DNA from: UBA9676 sp036522155
Lineage (GTDB): Bacteria; Actinomycetota; Actinomycetes; Streptosporangiales; Streptosporangiaceae
Length of the DNA stretch: 23,881 nucleotides
Assembly (NCBI GenBank): GCA_036522155.1
Contig: DATDGI010000099.1
Coordinates: forward strand, 1-23,881
Reading direction: 5' to 3'
Shown in pieces: positions 20,985-23,881 of this stretch. Made by a program: the position numbers and the translations under genes. The number at the start of each line of letters is the position of its first letter. The stretch's first letter is position 1. A model generated the notes under the pieces. The model had not been told where the DNA came from, searched no databases, and saw nothing but the letters and a program-made list of their open reading frames with translations.

Positions 20985-21638
20985 TCAGGCGGGCTGCCTG
21001 TCCGCCTGGGTTTCAAGACCCACGAGGCGGGCCACGGCCTGATCGGCCATCTGCTCGAGTGGGCCGGGCCAGGGGAAGCCGGGGGCGTTGAGCCGCAGCA
21101 GTACCAGGCCGTGCAGCGCGGCCCAGACCTGGGCGGCCAGCCATTGCGGGTCGTCGCCGGCGCGGGCCAGGCCGGCCTGCTGGCAGCGGCTGATCGAGTC
21201 GGCCAGGGCCTGGAAGGTGAGCAGGCTCACCGGCGGCCGGGCCGGGTCGCCGGTGGGCGCGTGCTGGCTGAACAGGTACCGGTAAGGGCCGGGGTTGGCC
21301 AGCGCGAACCGGATGTAGGCGCGGCAGCGGGCCAGCAGGCGCGCGGCCGGGTCGTCACCGTCCTGGCTGGCGGCGTCGCGGGCCTGGGCGAATTCGGCGA
21401 AGCTGCGCTGCACCACCGCCATCTTCAGCTCGTCGACGTCGGTGAAGTGCCGGTAGATGGAGGGGGCGGCGATCCCGACCCGCCGGGCCACCCCGCGCAG
21501 CGTCAGCGCGCTGTCGTCGCCGGTCTCGCCGATGATCTCGCTGGCCACGGTGATGATCTCCTCCCGGAGATGGTCGCCCTCACCGCGCCGGTTCCGCCGC
21601 CGGGCCGGGGGCGGCGCCGCCTGGACGGCCGGCGCCAT
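20985..21638 (-). CDS. TetR family transcriptional regulator (WHG C-terminal domain)
   Basis: The 217-residue regulator has an N-terminal TetR helix-turn-helix (HLREEIITVASEIIGETG, then LTLRGVARRVGIAAPSIYRHFTDVDELK) and a C-terminal domain of the WHG type (YIRFALANPGPYRYLFSQHA, later AAQVWAALHGLVLLRLNAP). A Pro/Arg-rich N-terminal tail of about 20 residues precedes the fold. ATG 21638 overlaps the stop of the DUF998 gene (TGATG) and has GGGAGG close by. It lies between DUF998 and the disrupted membrane gene, so it most likely represses its own operon. The operon promoter contains matching inverted repeats. The ligand is unknown; regulators of this group usually respond to hydrophobic compounds. 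Confidence 0.9.
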   Translation of the reverse strand: MAPAVQAAPPPARRRNRRGEGDHLREEIITVASEIIGETGDDSALTLRGVARRVGIAAPSIYRHFTDVDELKMAVVQRSFAEFAQARDAASQDGDDPAARLLARCRAYIRFALANPGPYRYLFSQHAPTGDPARPPVSLLTFQALADSISRCQQAGLARAGDDPQWLAAQVWAALHGLVLLRLNAPGFPWPGPLEQMADQAVARLVGLETQADRQPA

Positions 21639-22396
21639 CACGCCACCTCCCCGGCTGCCGGGCCGAGGCGGCGGGCCCTGGCAGCGGGACGGCTGGTAAC
21701 GGCCAGCCGCGCGAGCACCGCCACGGTGAGCACTGAGTTGGCTCCCCCAGCGGCTCGTTCCCATAGCCCGGCCAGCCCGCCGTGCCCGCCTGTGGCGCCG
21801 AACGCGGCGATGAACACGATGGTCGCCACCCCGGCGGCCACGGCGAAGACGGCCCAGCGCCGCCAGCCGGGCTCGGCGGCGAAGCGGCGGGCCAGGACGA
21901 AGCACCCACTGGCCAGGGCGGTGATCGTGATCATCGCGAACAGGGTGTGCACCTGCCCATGTACCGTCGGCACCCCCACGCGAGCCCTCGGCGGGTACCC
22001 GCCGGAAGGATCCTGGGCAAACAGCCCGTCCATCACCAGGCCCACGCCTGCGATCACGCGCAGCACCGGGAACGCTAGTGCGCCCCGGCCGGGTGCCAGC
22101 GCCGCCCGCCAGCCCGCGGCCGACAGGCACACCAGCACGCCGAAGACGATGAAGTTCAGTTGCTGCACCCATCCGCCTGGGCCCAGGCTGAGCGCGCTGA
22201 TCGGCTGCGCCAGCGTCCGGTACCCGGCCCGGGCAGCGCCCTCGGCCAGATAGACGCCGGTGAACACCAGCCCGCCCGCCGGGCCGGCGGCCAGCAGCAG
22301 CCATGCCCGAACGGATAGGGCGCTGCTATCCAGCCCCGCGCGCGGCAGGCGGTGGGTGACGGCCCGGCGTGCCATGGCCGGCGCCGGAGCAGTCAT
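21638..22396 (-). CDS. DUF998 family integral membrane protein
   Basis: The 252-residue protein has a hydrophobic pattern of about six helices: VRAWLLLAAGPAGGLVFTGVY, WVQQLNFIVFGVLVCLSAAG, FPVLRVIAGVGLVMDGLFAQ, HTLFAMITITALASGCFVLA, WAVFAVAAGVATIVFIAAFG and a last weaker one. The loop QPISALSLGPGGWVQQ between the first two is the DUF998 mark. A 30-residue basic N-terminus precedes the first helix. ATG 22396 has AAGGAGG 5 bases upstream. It is the first gene of the operon, is coupled to TetR by an overlapping TGATG, and lies under a near-consensus promoter. DUF998 has no known function. Regulation by a dedicated TetR suggests a role in membrane stress or export. The DUF998 protein at 2278-2910 is a distant paralogue. 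Confidence 0.85.
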   Translation of the reverse strand: MTAPAPAMARRAVTHRLPRAGLDSSALSVRAWLLLAAGPAGGLVFTGVYLAEGAARAGYRTLAQPISALSLGPGGWVQQLNFIVFGVLVCLSAAGWRAALAPGRGALAFPVLRVIAGVGLVMDGLFAQDPSGGYPPRARVGVPTVHGQVHTLFAMITITALASGCFVLARRFAAEPGWRRWAVFAVAAGVATIVFIAAFGATGGHGGLAGLWERAAGGANSVLTVAVLARLAVTSRPAARARRLGPAAGEVA

Positions 22397-22411
22397 TCCG
22401 GCCTCCTTCTA

Positions 22412-22463
22412 CTAACGACGTAAACTCACAACGTAAGCTAACGGCGTTACGTCAGGTTGTCAA
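22412..22463 (-). promoter_or_regulatory. Near-consensus promoter with overlapping TetR-type operators
   Basis: On the minus strand TTGACA (22463-22458) is followed by 17 bases and TAGCTT (22440-22435), a very good sigma-70-like promoter for the DUF998-tetR operon. ACGTAA-N10-TTACGT (22431-22452) is an inverted repeat covering the -10 and spacer. On the plus strand CTAACGACGTAA (22412-22423) and CTAACGGCGTTA (22438-22449) are repeats matching at 10 of 12 bases, 26 bp apart. Binding by the operon's TetR would block the polymerase. Confidence 0.7.
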
Positions 22464-22493
22464 ACCTGCCTTCCGGGCGTGCTCCCGCTCGCG

Positions 22494-23189
22494 TCAGGGT
22501 GCGGGGGGCGGCGGGCCCGCCAGCCCGGTCTGGTAGGCCAGGACGATGGCCTGGACCCGGTCCCGTAGCTGCAGCTTGGCGAGGATGCTGGCCACATGGG
22601 TTTTGACCGTCGCGGTGCTGAGGGTCAGTTCCACGGCCAGTTCGGCGTTGCTCAGCCCGCGTGCCAGCAGCCGCAGTACCTGGAGTTCTCGCGCGGTCAG
22701 GTCAGACAGGCCGGCGTGCGAAATGAACTGGCCGGGCTGGTGCGGGGCGAAGCGTTCGATCAGGCGGCGGGTGATGGACGGCGCGAGCAGCGCGTCGCCG
22801 GAGCGGACCATGCGTATCGCGGCGACGAGCTGCTCGGGCGAGGTGTCCTTGAGCAGGAACCCGCTTGCCCCGGCGGTCAGCGCGGCGTAGACGTACTGGT
22901 CGAGGTCGAACGTAGTGAGGATGATGATCCGGCATCCGCATCCCGGCTTGGACCCGAGGATGCGGCGGGTGGCCTCGAGCCCGTCCATCCCCGGCATCCG
23001 GATGTCCATGAGGACAACGTCGGGGCGGTGCTGAAGCACGGCGGCGACCGCTTCGTTGCCGTTGGCGGCTTCGGCCGCGACCGTGATCCCGGCCTCGTTC
23101 AGGATGAGCCGGAACCCGCTGCGGACCAGTGTCTGGTCGTCGGCGATGACCACGCGAAGCGGAGCGCCGACCGTGGCTGCATCGCTCAT
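22494..23189 (-). CDS. NarL/FixJ-type response regulator
   Basis: The 231-residue regulator has a receiver domain with D17 and D18, the phosphoacceptor D62 in VVLMDIRMPG, T92 and K114 in GFLLKDTSP. The C-terminal LuxR-type helix-turn-helix reads LTARELQVLRLLARGLSNAE, then LTLSTATVKTHVASILAKL. Phosphorylation at D62 by the partner kinase is expected to promote dimer binding to DNA. ATG 23189 overlaps the stop of the histidine kinase gene (ATGA), so the two are translated as a pair; a longer upstream frame is only the kinase gene read in another frame. The C-terminus is Pro-rich (GLAGPPPPAP). The target genes are unknown. It lies 97 bases downstream of the DUF998 operon start on the same strand, with no clear link. 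Confidence 0.93.
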   Translation of the reverse strand: MSDAATVGAPLRVVIADDQTLVRSGFRLILNEAGITVAAEAANGNEAVAAVLQHRPDVVLMDIRMPGMDGLEATRRILGSKPGCGCRIIILTTFDLDQYVYAALTAGASGFLLKDTSPEQLVAAIRMVRSGDALLAPSITRRLIERFAPHQPGQFISHAGLSDLTARELQVLRLLARGLSNAELAVELTLSTATVKTHVASILAKLQLRDRVQAIVLAYQTGLAGPPPPAP

Positions 23190-23881
23190 GGCGGGGTCAC
23201 TTCCGCCGGCATCTCCGCTGGTTCTACCGGCAGCCTGGCTTTCACCAGCCATCCTCCGCCCGGCTGTGGCCCGGCGGCGAGTTCGCCGCCGTACAGTGCC
23301 ACCCGTTCCCGTAGGCCAAGCAGGCCCATCCCCGTACCGCTGGGAACGCTGGCGTCCGGTGCCGGGCCAGCGGCGGGAATCGGCCGCCCGCCGTCGGCGA
23401 CCTCCACCACCAGTGCGGCTGGTTCATAGTGGAGCCGGACCTCGGTCTGCGGCCTTCCCGCATGCTTGAGCACGTTGGTGAGCGCCTCCTGCACCAACCG
23501 GAACACGGCCAGTCCCAGGCCGGGCGGCAGGTCCCGCGGTGTCCCGGTGATGTGCAGCTCGGCGGGCAGCCCGGCGCTCACGACGCGGCCGACCATCTCG
23601 CGCAGCTCGTCGAGACCGGGCTGCGGCGCCAGGTCCGCCGCACCGCCCGGGCCGCTGCCAGCATCCAGCGGCGCGGCCGGTGGCCCGGCTGGCCCACCGG
23701 CATCCGCGGTCCCCGGTGGGGGGCTGAGCAGGCCGAGCAGATGACGAAGCTCGGTCATGGCCGTCCGGCCGCTCGATTCCACCGCCCGCAAAGCCTTGGT
23801 GGCCTCACCAGGATCCTTGTTCAGTACCCGCCGGGCGGCACCCGCCTGAACCACCATCATGCTCACGTTGTGCGTCACGAC
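23186..23881 (-). CDS. NarL-type sensor histidine kinase, 3' part
   Basis: The visible 231 codons begin right after the H-box, reading VVTHNVSMMVVQAGAARRVL. This follows the conserved ELHD of HisKA_3 kinases, so the phosphoacceptor His lies just outside the window. A dimerisation helix pair with ESSGRTAMTELRHLLGLL is followed by a Gly/Pro/Ala-rich linker of about 40 residues. The HATPase domain has N-box LVQEALTNVLKHAG, an ADGG box and GTGMGLLGLRERVALYGG. The sensor and transmembrane part is beyond the end. It phosphorylates the response regulator encoded immediately downstream, with which it overlaps by ATGA. The Pro-rich linker is unusually long but common in actinobacteria. Confidence 0.92.
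   Translation of the reverse strand, partial: VVTHNVSMMVVQAGAARRVLNKDPGEATKALRAVESSGRTAMTELRHLLGLLSPPPGTADAGGPAGPPAAPLDAGSGPGGAADLAPQPGLDELREMVGRVVSAGLPAELHITGTPRDLPPGLGLAVFRLVQEALTNVLKHAGRPQTEVRLHYEPAALVVEVADGGRPIPAAGPAPDASVPSGTGMGLLGLRERVALYGGELAAGPQPGGGWLVKARLPVEPAEMPAEVTPP

Noticed and set aside
20147..22253. Long plus-strand frames opposite the ASCH-like, TetR and DUF998 genes
   Set aside because: Their translations are Gly/Arg/Ala-rich without domain features, and the opposite strand encodes recognisable proteins with ribosome sites and overlaps.
20985..22304. 439-codon minus-strand frame that appears to fuse TetR to a long upstream part
   Set aside because: The upstream part is only the DUF998 gene read in another frame. 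The real TetR start is ATG 21638 with its own ribosome site.
1..23881. CRISPR array, tRNA, rRNA, or prophage or integrative-element ends
   Set aside because: No regularly spaced repeats, no tRNA-like cloverleaf with CCA context, no rRNA signature and no integrase gene were seen. The only mobile element is the IS1182-family copy.

Overview
The window comes from a high-GC actinobacterial chromosome. The sequence is roughly 70% GC, and the families present are typical of filamentous actinomycetes: DUF2332, an F420-type LLM oxidoreductase, DUF998, MalT-like LuxR regulators, and many TetR, PadR and AraC regulators. A Streptosporangiales-like or related lineage is plausible, but the genus cannot be fixed from this sequence. 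At least six genes have a TANNNT-like -10 element ending 6 to 8 bases before the start codon and no Shine-Dalgarno, so leaderless transcription looks common here. No tRNA, rRNA or CRISPR array was seen.

Layout. Positions 1-3.4 kb hold unlinked housekeeping or accessory genes: DUF2332, a VOC protein, a PNPOx-like flavoprotein, a DUF998 membrane protein and a small hypothetical. Positions 3.42-4.94 kb are a complete IS1182-family insertion sequence with terminal inverted repeats and a 4-bp target duplication. Positions 5.17-7.2 kb are a TetR module: a cupin and an alpha/beta hydrolase diverge from a tetR gene across a promoter region with two matching operators. The cupin carries an in-frame TAG, and its original frame still runs on to an ATGA overlap with the hydrolase. 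Positions 7.24-11.09 kb are a PadR - ABC ATPase - FtsX permease operon whose genes all overlap by ATGA.

Positions 11.19-12.18 kb are a deletion scar. The 3' end of a uvrA-like gene (minus) abuts the 3' part of a MalT-like LuxR gene (plus), and both 5' parts are missing at one junction. A small conserved-looking gene follows, bracketed by two near-identical 17-bp palindromes, then an isochorismatase-family hydrolase. Positions 13.4-15.1 kb encode a conserved hypothetical and an F420-type oxidoreductase. Positions 15.4-18.2 kb hold a small hypothetical, a 58-residue membrane protein, and an AraC regulator divergent from an FAD monooxygenase. Positions 18.2-20.4 kb hold a Cys-rich small protein divergent from a methyltransferase, a tandem-repeat protein and an ASCH-like protein.

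Positions 20.4-22.5 kb are an operon of DUF998 - TetR - a frame-disrupted small membrane protein, under a near-consensus promoter that overlaps a probable TetR operator. Positions 22.5 kb to the end hold a NarL-type response regulator coupled to its histidine kinase, which runs off the window.

No single obviously new multi-gene system was found. The strongest leads are regulatory and evolutionary: the twin palindromes around 12.2-12.5 kb, the paired operators at 6.47-6.52 kb, the cupin nonsense codon, the uvrA/LuxR deletion scar, the frame-disrupted membrane gene, and two small proteins (58-residue membrane, 106-residue Cys-rich).
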